Virus record (IMG/VR): IMGVR_UViG_3300012582_000005
Location: 224,573-288,572 of that record
Reading direction: 5' to 3' (one strand)
Source of the DNA: a virus
Length of the DNA: 64,000 nucleotides
This document shows positions 1-8,055 of the stretch, one piece after another; the first letter of the stretch is position 1; each line of letters starts with the position of its first letter. Both the position numbers and the translations under genes were made by a program. Under the pieces are notes generated by a model. The model did no database searches and had not been told where the DNA came from. It saw nothing but the letters and a program-made list of their open reading frames with translations.

Positions 1-68
1 CTAATAAAACTAACATCGTTATTACAGATTCTTATAGCTTCAAAGCTGATATTGATAAAGCATTGTAA
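1..68 (+). CDS. 3' end of a gene truncated by the window edge
   Basis: Frame 3 is open from the window edge to a TAA at 66-68 and encodes about 21 C-terminal residues ending in FKADIDKAL. A strong hairpin-T-tract terminator follows at once, which supports a real gene end. Nothing can be said about function from this fragment. Confidence 0.6.
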   Translation, partial: NKTNIVITDSYSFKADIDKAL

Positions 69-86
69 TAAATGCTTACATTTATG

Positions 87-120
87 AAAAAGGCTAAAGT
101 AATTTAGCCTTTTTTTATTT
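87..120 (+). terminator. Intrinsic terminator
   Basis: The inverted repeat AAAGGCTAAA / TTTAGCCTTT with a 4-base GTAA loop is followed by a T run. It closes the upstream partial gene and separates it from the methyltransferase gene. Confidence 0.85.
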
Positions 121-167
121 AAAACTAATTATACATTTTCTATATAATTAGAAAATATTGTTAATTA

Positions 168-1175
168 ATGTCTAATTTAAAAAAGCAATATGGTCAATTC
201 TATACTACAAATAGCCATTATATAATAAACACTCTAATAAATGATGTCCCCTCAGATACTATGCTTATTGAGCCTTTTGTTGGTGCTGGAGATTTAGTAA
301 AATTGTTTCCTACACACTTCTTTGATATATATGATATTGAACCTAAAATTGAAGGCACTATTCAAAGAGATACATTAAATAATCCATTAGATTATACAGA
401 TAAATGGGTTATAACAAACCCACCGTATCTTGCAAAAAATAAGAATAAAGATAAATCATTATACGAAAAATGGAATGTCTCGGACTTATACAAAGCTTCT
501 CTTAAATCATTTATTAGTTGTGATGGTGGTATTGTAATTATACCAATAAATTTCTTCTCTGATGAAGATAATGAATTTAGAAAAGAATTTCTATCTAAAT
601 ATAAAGTAATTAATCTCAATATATTTGAAGAAACTGTATTTGACGATACTACATATACGGTATGTTCATTTTCTTTTAAAAAAGAAGATAATATTGAACA
701 AAATATAACAGCTACATTATACCCTAAAATGAGTAATATTTCTATCACTATTAAATATGATGAAGGGTATAGATTTGGTAATGAATTTTATGAAATATTA
801 AATGCTTATAAAGAACATAACATAAATAGATTACAAAAAGAAGGTAAGCACAATAAACCAAATAGCAATATTAAATTAAGAGCTATTGATACTGGTTCTA
901 ATGATGGGAGAATAAAACTTTTTATGGATTCTAATCACTTATACGCTAAGAATACAGAAAGGACACATGCTACCATCATTCTTCCAAGAGAGTACTCTAT
1001 AGTTGAGCAAAATAAGATTTGTGATATGTTTAATGACACATTAGAACACTATAGAAATAAATATAATTCTTTATTTCTAACAAATTTTAGAAATTCTACT
1101 GAACATTATTCAAGGAAAAGAATTTCATTTGATGTTGCGTATTATTTAATAAATTATTGTTTAGATAAGTTATAA
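168..1175 (+). CDS. N6-adenine DNA methyltransferase (Eco57I/TaqI-like fold)
   Basis: The 335-residue protein has a SAM-binding motif I (IEPFVGAGDLV, about residues 34-45), an acidic motif II (DIYDIEP) and the catalytic NPPY at 84-87. This is the gamma-type order of N6-adenine methyltransferases, and the early GQFYTT segment is typical of them. No restriction or helicase partner lies beside it, so an orphan phage enzyme protecting virion DNA or modulating expression is the likely role. The start ATG follows an AT-rich leader after the preceding terminator. A bidirectional terminator lies directly after the stop. The catalytic class is well supported; the target sequence cannot be predicted. 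Confidence 0.88.
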   Translation: MSNLKKQYGQFYTTNSHYIINTLINDVPSDTMLIEPFVGAGDLVKLFPTHFFDIYDIEPKIEGTIQRDTLNNPLDYTDKWVITNPPYLAKNKNKDKSLYEKWNVSDLYKASLKSFISCDGGIVIIPINFFSDEDNEFRKEFLSKYKVINLNIFEETVFDDTTYTVCSFSFKKEDNIEQNITATLYPKMSNISITIKYDEGYRFGNEFYEILNAYKEHNINRLQKEGKHNKPNSNIKLRAIDTGSNDGRIKLFMDSNHLYAKNTERTHATIILPREYSIVEQNKICDMFNDTLEHYRNKYNSLFLTNFRNSTEHYSRKRISFDVAYYLINYCLDKL

Positions 1176-1200
1176 AAAATGCCCTTTTTAAGGGCATTTT
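1176..1200. terminator. Bidirectional terminator between convergent genes
   Basis: AAAATGCCCTT / AAGGGCATTTT forms a perfect hairpin with T tracts on both strands. It sits between the rightward methyltransferase and the leftward gene ending at 1204, so it can serve both. Confidence 0.85.
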
Positions 1201-1203
1201 CAT

Positions 1204-1659
1204 TTATAATATTTCTTTGCTTAATGCAAATTCATAGAAAGAATCTAAGTTTAAATGCTTTTTAAAATGCTTTCTAATATCTGATAATTTAGTTTTCTTA
1301 CTTGCTTCAAATATTTTATTTTCAAACTTTTTCAATATTTCTGGTAAAACTTCAACCCATCCTTTATTTAACTCTGGACTCTTCCAGAATACATCACCAC
1401 CACTTAACCAATAAATAGAATTAATAGGATTAATAATAATATTGGAATCAAATTTATAATCCCATATTTTCAATTTATCCCATTTAGGATTTCTCATTAA
1501 AACTGCTACAGCCTCTAATAAGTCATGTGTGAATAATTCACCAATTTCGAAACAAAAACCTTCGATGTCTTTATAAACAGTAATAACATCATCTTTATAA
1601 ATAACTGCGGGTGATGCAGTTTTTTTCAATACAACAGATTTTCTATTATTTGCATTCAT
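1204..1659 (-). CDS. Hypothetical protein, 151 aa
   Basis: I do not recognise this family. The protein is soluble, rich in aromatic residues in its centre (W and Y around WDYKFD and IYWLSGG) and lysine-rich at the C-terminus, with no signal peptide or membrane segment. It lies 10 bases downstream of the MORN-like repeat gene on the same strand, so the two are probably co-transcribed. Termination is at the shared hairpin 1176-1200. Confidence 0.75.
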   Translation of the reverse strand: MNANNRKSVVLKKTASPAVIYKDDVITVYKDIEGFCFEIGELFTHDLLEAVAVLMRNPKWDKLKIWDYKFDSNIIINPINSIYWLSGGDVFWKSPELNKGWVEVLPEILKKFENKIFEASKKTKLSDIRKHFKKHLNLDSFYEFALSKEIL

Positions 1660-1669
1660 TTTAATAAAC

Positions 1670-2065
1670 TTATTTTTTAAAATATTCAGAAAATTTTAAT
1701 ACATCATCGTTTTTTATTTCACCTTTCATAATTCCTTTCCTAAACTCACCTTTTAAGAATTCACCACTCTCGAAATTACCATTCATCCATATACCACTAA
1801 ACGTGCCGTTTTTAAATAGCCCATTGTGCCACACACCAATAAAATTACCATATTTAAATATACCATCTATCCATATACCATATCCGAAGTCACCGTAATA
1901 CCATACACCGCTGTACCAATACAATTTATCATCTTTAATTTCGATAATAACATTTTCAATTTCAGCTTTATTAAGCCAATTGAAGCCGTGTTTGTACAAG
2001 TAATTTTCAATTAATACTTGATCAGTATAAGATTTACCTTTATAAATTAATTCTTTAATACGCAT
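1670..2065 (-). CDS. MORN-like tandem repeat protein, 131 aa
   Basis: From about residue 50 to 115 the protein consists of short repeats of the form G-x-W-x-x-G-x-F (WYSGVWYYGDFGYGIWIDG, then further units), giving a periodic pattern of Gly, Trp and Phe. This resembles MORN or pentapeptide-like beta-ladder repeats, which usually mediate protein or membrane contacts. The N-terminal 45 residues are not repetitive. It is first in a two-gene leftward unit. The repeat reading is direct; the family name is by resemblance only. Confidence 0.78.
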   Translation of the reverse strand: MRIKELIYKGKSYTDQVLIENYLYKHGFNWLNKAEIENVIIEIKDDKLYWYSGVWYYGDFGYGIWIDGIFKYGNFIGVWHNGLFKNGTFSGIWMNGNFESGEFLKGEFRKGIMKGEIKNDDVLKFSEYFKK

Positions 2066-2162
2066 GTTTGCTTATAAAAATTTATACCTTATATATTTTT
2101 TATTGGATGTGAATGTTTAGAAAAAATGAAAAAATGAAAAATATTTTTAAGATATATACTTA

Positions 2163-2410
2163 TTATAATTTTAGTAATAACATAGTATCAGTGATATACC
2201 TAATATAAAATTCATAAATTTCATGCTCAACAATATAAAGGAAGTAGTGGCTATTTAAAATATCCTTTAATATACTTGATTGTTTACCTACTAAATATCC
2301 ATCCTTAGAATTTTTTAAAATCATATTGTCGTTATTCTTTAGTGCTATAATGATAGCAGAACGGAATTTATCATTTTCTTCTTCTGTTTTATATGGAGTG
2401 TATTTTTTGC
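2163..2410 (-). pseudogene. Second-frame continuation of the 2345-2677 gene
   Basis: This -1 frame is open from the A6 run to a TAA at 2163-2165 and encodes about 80 residues, including KYTPYKTEEENDKF and SSILKDILNSHYFLYIVEHE. It has no start codon of its own near its beginning. It is best read as the C-terminal part of the same protein, joined by a -1 frameshift or by correcting a one-base deletion. Confidence 0.6.
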
Positions 2411-2677
2411 TACGTTATGTGCATCAAGCTCCCCAGTAATTCCTATCTTGCCTAATAGGATGATATATTCAACCAATTGTCCATTTTTAGTAAATATAGT
2501 GAAATAATCATACCCTTTGTGTATTAGATTTTCATTAAACTCTATTTCAGACATTTGTGCATCACAAAGATATTTACCATCCTTACGAAACATAATCCCT
2601 TTAGACGAAAGGGCATAGTTCAGAACTTCATTAAATTCTTTTTGGATATCCATTAAATTAATGTAAATATTGTCCAT
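2345..2677 (-). CDS. Hypothetical protein, 5' frame of a frameshifted gene
   Basis: This frame encodes 110 residues. Its last 20 or so (after LDAHNVAK, beginning NTLHIKQKKK) are low-complexity and unlike the rest. At the A6 run on the minus strand (2403-2408, reading GCA AAA AAT) a -1 shift enters a second open frame that continues to a TAA at 2163-2165. The second frame begins KYTPYKTEEENDKF and is of normal composition. The intact product would be about 171 residues. The A-AAA-AAT context fits the X-XXY-YYZ slippery heptamer, but a missing A in the read would look the same. Function is unknown. Confidence 0.65.
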   Translation of the reverse strand: MDNIYINLMDIQKEFNEVLNYALSSKGIMFRKDGKYLCDAQMSEIEFNENLIHKGYDYFTIFTKNGQLVEYIILLGKIGITGELDAHNVAKNTLHIKQKKKMINSVLLSL

Positions 2678-2769
2678 TAAAAAAATGCACTTATTAAAAA
2701 TACTCCTTTAAAAATAAATAGTAAATCTACAATGTATTTTATATTATTCCCTTTTGTATTTTTACTTAA

Positions 2770-3276
2770 TTATTTTAATCTCTTTCTGAGTTTTTTTATT
2801 TTTTTAATAATATTACCCAAATATAATAATTTACTTTCTGTACTAGAATTATATTGCCATACTTTTCTTGCACTATTTGGGTTAATTTCAGATGGTAAAA
2901 TATCATTTTTTGTATAGTCCCAAAATAATGTTATTTCAGGATAAGCATCTATCAACGAATTACCCTTTTTTGGAATGGTTTGGTTGTAATCTGTAATTTT
3001 TCTATGACATTTATTACATCCGATATGAGCACTTATATTTCTTTTGAAAATTTCACACTGCCATTCAAATTTACAATATGTACATATCCACCAAACCTTT
3101 GTTCTACTATTTGGATAGAAATATTGTGGTTTAATATTGGAATTTTTTATATAATTCCATTCAGATGATAGTAATGGATTAACATTTAGTAATGAATTTT
3201 CTATTTCTATATTTTTGTAATTATCTAATATTTCTATTCTATGTATATTTAAATTAATATCAATTTTTTTATTCAA
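2770..3276 (-). pseudogene. C-terminal part of a zinc-ribbon/Vsr-like nuclease gene (out of frame)
   Basis: The 168-residue frame carries two more copies of the zinc-ribbon-type repeat seen at the start of the upstream frame. One has the pattern SEW-(x)n-KVWWICTYCKFEW-(x)n-GCNKC; the second begins LIDAYPEITLFWDYTKN and stops after ARKVW, so it is truncated. The same frame is open upstream past its first ATG to about 3360, reading VFFRENDTDVSLENV. It therefore continues the 3350-3826 protein after a +1 shift at or just before the T6 run (plus-strand A6, 3352-3357). Not an independent gene in my reading. Confidence 0.6.
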
Positions 3277-3349
3277 TGTAAATTTCTCATTAATATATAA
3301 TATTATATTTTTAATTACATTTTCTAAAGATACATCAGTATCATTTTCT

Positions 3350-3826
3350 CTAAAAAATACAGTCTGTATCCATTATATCGGGTAAATTATATTCCCTAAT
3401 TCGCAATAGATTTGTTTCTTCTTTTAATATTTTTGATTTTAATATATCTTTTTCTACTTTATTTTTGTGATAATTTTCACCATCGTATTCTATAGATAAA
3501 TTAATTTCAGGAATGTGTATATCTACTTCGATATTACCAATACCAATTTTTTTACGATTTTCACAATTAAAAATTTTTAACATGTAAAAAAATATTGCTT
3601 GTTCGGGGAATGATGTTCTAATTGCTTTGCTACATTCTGGACAATTCCAACCCTCAGTTCTAACATTAACTCTTGTTTTCCATACATGTTCTCTCCAACA
3701 TTTCCACCACACCATTATATGTGAACCTTTCGTCACATCTAATGGTGTTAATGTTCCATTTTTTGTAATATCCCATTCTTTAATTAAATGTGGATGTGTG
3801 ATTGTTATAGGTGGTGTTTTTTTCAT
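3350..3826 (-). CDS. Zinc-ribbon plus Vsr-like endonuclease, N-terminal frame
   Basis: Residues 11-65 match the repeat found in DUF4379-type zinc-ribbon proteins (LIKEWDITKNGTLTPLDV, VWWKCWREHVW, NCPEC). Residues 73-150 look like a Vsr/restriction-type nuclease core: FPEQAIFFYMLKIF, an acidic IEIDIHIPE-like strand and IEYDGENYH (E113, D115, H120). The frame stops at TAG in DTDCIF just after the core, but a +1 shift continues into 3360-2770 with further zinc ribbons. Such proteins are often selfish or homing-like DNA endonucleases in phages. It lies 10 bases downstream of a methyltransferase gene. Confidence 0.7.
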   Translation of the reverse strand: MKKTPPITITHPHLIKEWDITKNGTLTPLDVTKGSHIMVWWKCWREHVWKTRVNVRTEGWNCPECSKAIRTSFPEQAIFFYMLKIFNCENRKKIGIGNIEVDIHIPEINLSIEYDGENYHKNKVEKDILKSKILKEETNLLRIREYNLPDIMDTDCIF

Positions 3827-3836
3827 ATAATGAAAA

Positions 3837-4514
3837 TCAATTAAAATAATCTATTTTATTACCTTTATTATTTTTTTCAAACACCCAGAACCAACTGCTA
3901 TATTTTCTGGCGTGAAATTGGTTAGCATGTTTACCGCTAATCATTCTATTTTTAGCTAACAATACAAACAAATCTTTAGGATAAAAACCAATCTTAACTG
4001 CAATATTCATAATATATGAATGTGAGAAATATTGTTTTGAACTACTGACAGTATCTTGACATTTGAATATAAAAACGCCATTTTCATTTAAAACTCTATA
4101 TCCTTCTTCTAAAGAAGCTTTATAGAAATCCCATAATTTCTTAGGCGATTCAAATGATGAAAATCGTTGATGTATTAAATTACTTTTTCCATCAATTTTT
4201 TTAGAAGCATCTGTTTGTTTCAGAGATGGCCCAACAGAAATCAAAAAAGGCGGGTCGAATAGGAGGCTATTTATAGAATTATTCTCTAACGGTAATTTAT
4301 CTGCGCTTGCTTGCTCAACTCCTTCTGCTTGTGGTACAATATCAAATTTATATTTGGGGGCTTCTATACCAGTTTTTTTATAAAAATTTCCAATACTGTA
4401 TGTAGGATCACAGTCAATAACACCTGATGGAATGTGTAATTTTATTATGTTTTTAATTATCTCTTCTTGATCATATGATGTAGATTTAATAACATCTATT
4501 TGTTTCATTCCCAT
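3837..4514 (-). CDS. DNA methyltransferase-like protein with DPPF motif
   Basis: The 225-residue protein has a catalytic DPPF (87-90) after a hydrophobic strand, an acidic DCDPTYSIGNFY segment (35-45), and a C-terminal half with LNENGVFIFKCQD typical of Rossmann methyltransferases. A canonical glycine-rich motif I is missing, which sets it apart from the other methyltransferases in this window. Related phage proteins are annotated as adenine-specific methyltransferases. It is followed closely by the zinc-ribbon nuclease gene. The fold is likely; the exact substrate is not established. Confidence 0.75.
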   Translation of the reverse strand: MGMKQIDVIKSTSYDQEEIIKNIIKLHIPSGVIDCDPTYSIGNFYKKTGIEAPKYKFDIVPQAEGVEQASADKLPLENNSINSLLFDPPFLISVGPSLKQTDASKKIDGKSNLIHQRFSSFESPKKLWDFYKASLEEGYRVLNENGVFIFKCQDTVSSSKQYFSHSYIMNIAVKIGFYPKDLFVLLAKNRMISGKHANQFHARKYSSWFWVFEKNNKGNKIDYFN

Positions 4515-4565
4515 TTTAATAAATTCATTTTGAAATTATATTCAAAATGATATAAAAGTTGAGTA

Positions 4566-4982
4566 TTATTTTAATAAATCATCAATTCTTTTTCCTCTTG
4601 TTAATTTTCTCCACTCTTCTATTGATATATCAGCAGAATATTTAGTCAAATCCAAGTTCTCTTTTATTATTATTTCAGATACTAAATCTATTAATGCTTC
4701 ATACGCAGAACTGTAATCATCAATAGTATTCTCTAATTCATCTACATATTTCTTATTTCTTAGAATATAGTGGTTTATTTTACTCAATTCATCGTATATT
4801 GCATCATCATCATTTTTATGATGTTCTTTAGCATATTTTAAATTAATAAGTATCTTTTCAAGATTACCTTTTAAATCATCCAATGTTGTTCCTGGATAAT
4901 CAGGTTTTCTATCTAAATTAAAAAAATCATCGAACCTAGTTCTCTTATTTTGTAAGATAATCTCCAATATATTCTTCTTCAT
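4566..4982 (-). CDS. Hypothetical helical protein, 138 aa
   Basis: An acidic and lysine-rich, mostly helical protein with an extended heptad-like stretch at about 40-115, and no membrane or signal segment. I recognise no family. It stands between the methyltransferase and the 125-aa gene of the same leftward block, with gaps of about 25-50 bases. Confidence 0.75.
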   Translation of the reverse strand: MKKNILEIILQNKRTRFDDFFNLDRKPDYPGTTLDDLKGNLEKILINLKYAKEHHKNDDDAIYDELSKINHYILRNKKYVDELENTIDDYSSAYEALIDLVSEIIIKENLDLTKYSADISIEEWRKLTRGKRIDDLLK

Positions 4983-5006
4983 ATAAGTATATATTAGAAA
5001 TGTAGT

Positions 5007-5384
5007 CTATTTACTTTTCAATATATCATAAACCTTAGTTAGTCTATCTAAAGTCTTCTCTGTAACATGTTCACCAATACTTAAACGTTTATCAATTTCT
5101 TCTTTTAATTGTGGGTATAATAATTTTATACCTTGATTTTCATCTACAGGTGTAGTTACAATAAAATTGTGTATTTTATACCCACGTATTTTTTTCTCTA
5201 CTATACGCATTGAATCATTCAAGTTATTTTGATATATGGCAATTTTTTCTACTGCCATTGCTTTAGATAAACCTTCTACTGATATGCTATGTACTAGTAA
5301 AATTATTTCTTCCTTTTTTAATTTACCTTTTTTAGAAAATTTAATAGGAGTTGAACTAACATTATATTTCTTTTTGTGTTTCAT
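5007..5384 (-). CDS. Hypothetical protein, 125 aa
   Basis: Basic N-terminus (MKHKKKY) followed by a helical body. No recognised motif. Its ATG (5384-5382) shares one base with the TAA of the upstream fusion gene (TAATG), so it is probably translationally coupled to it. Confidence 0.77.
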   Translation of the reverse strand: MKHKKKYNVSSTPIKFSKKGKLKKEEIILLVHSISVEGLSKAMAVEKIAIYQNNLNDSMRIVEKKIRGYKIHNFIVTTPVDENQGIKLLYPQLKEEIDKRLSIGEHVTEKTLDRLTKVYDILKSK

Positions 5385-7186
5385 TATTTTGCAAATCTTT
5401 TTCTAGCATTTTCTGTGATGTGAATATATTCAACTTGACCTTTATATTCTGTAAGATTTCTTTTACCACAATAAGACATATTTGATTTTAAGTAGTCTAT
5501 GAAATTTTCAGTCCACCCTGCTAATGTATATTCAACTTTATTATATTTTGAAATTCCTTCGGCGGTTTTTAATGTTGTTCTACCCCATTTAGCTTGAACT
5601 TCTTTAGTTGACATACCTCGATAATATTTAAATGTTTCAACATCCTCTTCAAAAAATTTATTAGCTTCATCAATAGTAATTTTTTTATATTCTGTTTCAC
5701 CAATTTTAACATAATTATCACCACAAGATTCTAATGTTTTGTTTAATATACCACCTAACATAACAGAATGTGCGCCTATAGCGATTGCTTTTATAATTTC
5801 ATCATAGTTTCTAAATCCACCATCTGCTATAATTTTTGGTGGATTTTCGTAATGACATGATATATCATAACATTCTTCTATCAAAGACGCCATAGGATAA
5901 TGAATTCCTGTATTAGACGATGTTGTACAAACACTTCCTCCGCCAATTCCACATCTAACCCAATCAACGCCAATTTCACAATATAATCTATACGTTTCAG
6001 GGTTAGCAATATTACCAACCATCAATTCAATATGTTTTTGTTCTTTTTTAATTCTCTTAGCAATTAAAAAAAGTTTTAACATATTTCCATTTGCAACATC
6101 AATTAAAACTTTTTTAGGTAATTTTATATTGGAATCTAATAATAAAACTATTTCATCTATTCCAAATGAGTGAAATACCTTATCATAAAATTCCTCTTGT
6201 ATTTTTTCGCCTCTAGGCATACAGATTTCTAATCCTATATTTAAAAACTTAGATATATTACTACTATCTATCAGAGTGTCCATTGGCGCACAAACGATAG
6301 GAATATACTCCAAATCAATATCTGTTCTACTATCAATATCGCTCATTTTAATAGGAACTATTGCTATATCATTAAAATCATATTTCATTTTTTTCATTTT
6401 TTTATTTTTTGTTCTATCATTTATATATTTAATAATTTCATCTTTAATTGTATGTGTAAAACATTCATATCTACCACCAAATTTTGTATGTGGTATAACT
6501 TGATATTCCTTAAATTTATTCATAATTTCTTTTTCTAAAATATAGCAAAACGATGGAACATTTTCTAATGTAAATAATATTTTCTTGCTATAAAAATTTG
6601 TTATTTGTGCCATTCTTTTTTTAACATTTGTATTAGTTATTCCACACTTAATGAATTTTTCATTGAGCGATTCCATTTCTATTATGTAAAAAAATCCTTT
6701 TCCCTTACCACTTATGCACCACCCTTCTAATGACCAACGTTCTTTTTTTTCATTAAAACACTTTCTACATATTTTACCTTCTAATAAACTTCTAGGTATT
6801 ACTGAGTAATCTCCATGTTTTTTACAAGTTACAATAACTTTAGTGTTTTTATTAATATATTCAGTTTTACTGAAGTCCAAATTTGAATTAACTTTTTCAC
6901 AACTTTTTATAAAAGTATTACATCTATTTTTATTATTTTTAATACTTCCTTTAAGAATAAAAGTTGTTAGACTTTTTTCGTCTTTACATTTTGGACATCC
7001 ACTTCCATAATGGATTTTAGGCTTTTGTAAAAATTCTCCATGTTTTTTACATATTATAATAGATTTTTCATTGTATCCATTATAAATAAATTTAGAATAA
7101 TCATATATATGTTGATGTATTTTTATAAATTTATTTATAACATCCTCTTGTTTTAATTTCATATATTTTATTTCATAAAATTTCAT
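5384..7186 (-). CDS. GIY-YIG-type nuclease fused to an IMPDH/GMP reductase domain
   Basis: Residues 1-263 form a homing-endonuclease-like part. Two zinc-finger-type repeats (IHQHIYDYSKFIYNG...CKKHGEF...GCPKC and a similar one at 93-143) precede a T5orf172/GIY-YIG-like core (FFYIIEM...FIKCGIT, 166-184). From Met264 (6397) a complete IMPDH/GMPR barrel follows, without CBS domains. It contains ADGG, MLGGIL, the catalytic loop GGGSVCTTSSNTG and a GMPR-like IEECYD, and would interconvert purine nucleotides. Met264 is a plausible native start. The junction contains A6 and A7 runs; with one A fewer the nuclease would end at a TGA overlapping that ATG. The fusion may thus be real, recent or a read error. 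Confidence 0.85.
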   Translation of the reverse strand: MKFYEIKYMKLKQEDVINKFIKIHQHIYDYSKFIYNGYNEKSIIICKKHGEFLQKPKIHYGSGCPKCKDEKSLTTFILKGSIKNNKNRCNTFIKSCEKVNSNLDFSKTEYINKNTKVIVTCKKHGDYSVIPRSLLEGKICRKCFNEKKERWSLEGWCISGKGKGFFYIIEMESLNEKFIKCGITNTNVKKRMAQITNFYSKKILFTLENVPSFCYILEKEIMNKFKEYQVIPHTKFGGRYECFTHTIKDEIIKYINDRTKNKKMKKMKYDFNDIAIVPIKMSDIDSRTDIDLEYIPIVCAPMDTLIDSSNISKFLNIGLEICMPRGEKIQEEFYDKVFHSFGIDEIVLLLDSNIKLPKKVLIDVANGNMLKLFLIAKRIKKEQKHIELMVGNIANPETYRLYCEIGVDWVRCGIGGGSVCTTSSNTGIHYPMASLIEECYDISCHYENPPKIIADGGFRNYDEIIKAIAIGAHSVMLGGILNKTLESCGDNYVKIGETEYKKITIDEANKFFEEDVETFKYYRGMSTKEVQAKWGRTTLKTAEGISKYNKVEYTLAGWTENFIDYLKSNMSYCGKRNLTEYKGQVEYIHITENARKRFAK

Positions 7187-7727
7187 CTATACATCCTAAT
7201 TCTTTAGCTTCAATAGAAGTTAAAAACCAATCTTGTTTCATATGATAAACTTCTTTTATTTTCTTCTTAGAAATTTTAGTTTTTTTCATTGTAACACTTT
7301 CTAAAATTTTCTGTAATCTTTTACTCTCTTCTACACTTTCTTCAATAGCTTTTAAAGTATCCCATTTAGAAGAAGATATTTGATGATACATCAATGTTGA
7401 ATGTTCATAACAAAATCTTTTATGTCCTGAAATAGCTATCATAAATCCAGCACTCATAGCAGTCCCAGTTACTACTGTATGTACTGGTGTTTCACTTGCA
7501 TCTATTATAGAAATTAATCCTAAACATTGGTATACTGCACCACCATAAGAATCAATATAAATCTTAATAGGCTTTGGTTTATATTCAGCGTCATAAAAAT
7601 TTTTAAGATAACTTTTAATTTTTTTATCATGTTCATTAATTTCAACAATCTTAGAAACAACTTCTTTTATTGAAGTTTGATCTACTTGTTGGGCAAGAAA
7701 AATGTCTCTATACTTCGGTGCATCCAT
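7173..7727 (-). CDS. clpP: ClpP-like serine protease
   Basis: The 184-residue protein has the ClpP core: IDSYGGAVYQCLGL, nucleophile Ser92 in GTAMSAGFMIAISG, His115 in LMYHQ and Asp166 in KQDWFLTSIEAKELGCIDEI. It lacks a long N-terminal propeptide and has an insertion-like N-terminal segment of about 50 residues. No Clp ATPase is visible in the window, so it may work with host ClpX/ClpA or as a processing protease. It overlaps the fusion gene downstream (14 bases) and the 115-aa gene upstream (20 bases), so it sits in a tightly coupled operon. Confidence 0.9.
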   Translation of the reverse strand: MDAPKYRDIFLAQQVDQTSIKEVVSKIVEINEHDKKIKSYLKNFYDAEYKPKPIKIYIDSYGGAVYQCLGLISIIDASETPVHTVVTGTAMSAGFMIAISGHKRFCYEHSTLMYHQISSSKWDTLKAIEESVEESKRLQKILESVTMKKTKISKKKIKEVYHMKQDWFLTSIEAKELGCIDEIL

Positions 7728-8055
7728 CGTCTATATGTTTAATTTTTAATATTCTGTTGTATAACATTGTTTTCGCTTGAACATCTTTAAATGAAATTTT
7801 TTCAGAATTACTATTTAAAAATTTAATAGCATTATCAAGTATAATATATCTTTTTTGAGATACATCCATTAATTCATTAATAAATTGACTAAATTCATCT
7901 AATTTATTTTCCTCTTTAATATTTAATATTTCTAAAAATGAAATTATGTCTTGATTGATTTCATTTAAATATCTATTATAATTAATAGACTGTTTAAATT
8001 CTTCTGTCAAATATTTTTTATATTTTTCAATTTGTTCTTCTCTTGTTTTATTCAT
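7708..8055 (-). CDS. Hypothetical helical protein, 115 aa
   Basis: Lysine/glutamate-rich and almost entirely helical, with coiled-coil-like spacing. No known family recognised. It starts exactly at the stop codon of sbcD (shared base at 8055) and overlaps clpP by 20 bases, so the three are one translational unit. Confidence 0.78.
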   Translation of the reverse strand: MNKTREEQIEKYKKYLTEEFKQSINYNRYLNEINQDIISFLEILNIKEENKLDEFSQFINELMDVSQKRYIILDNAIKFLNSNSEKISFKDVQAKTMLYNRILKIKHIDDGCTEV

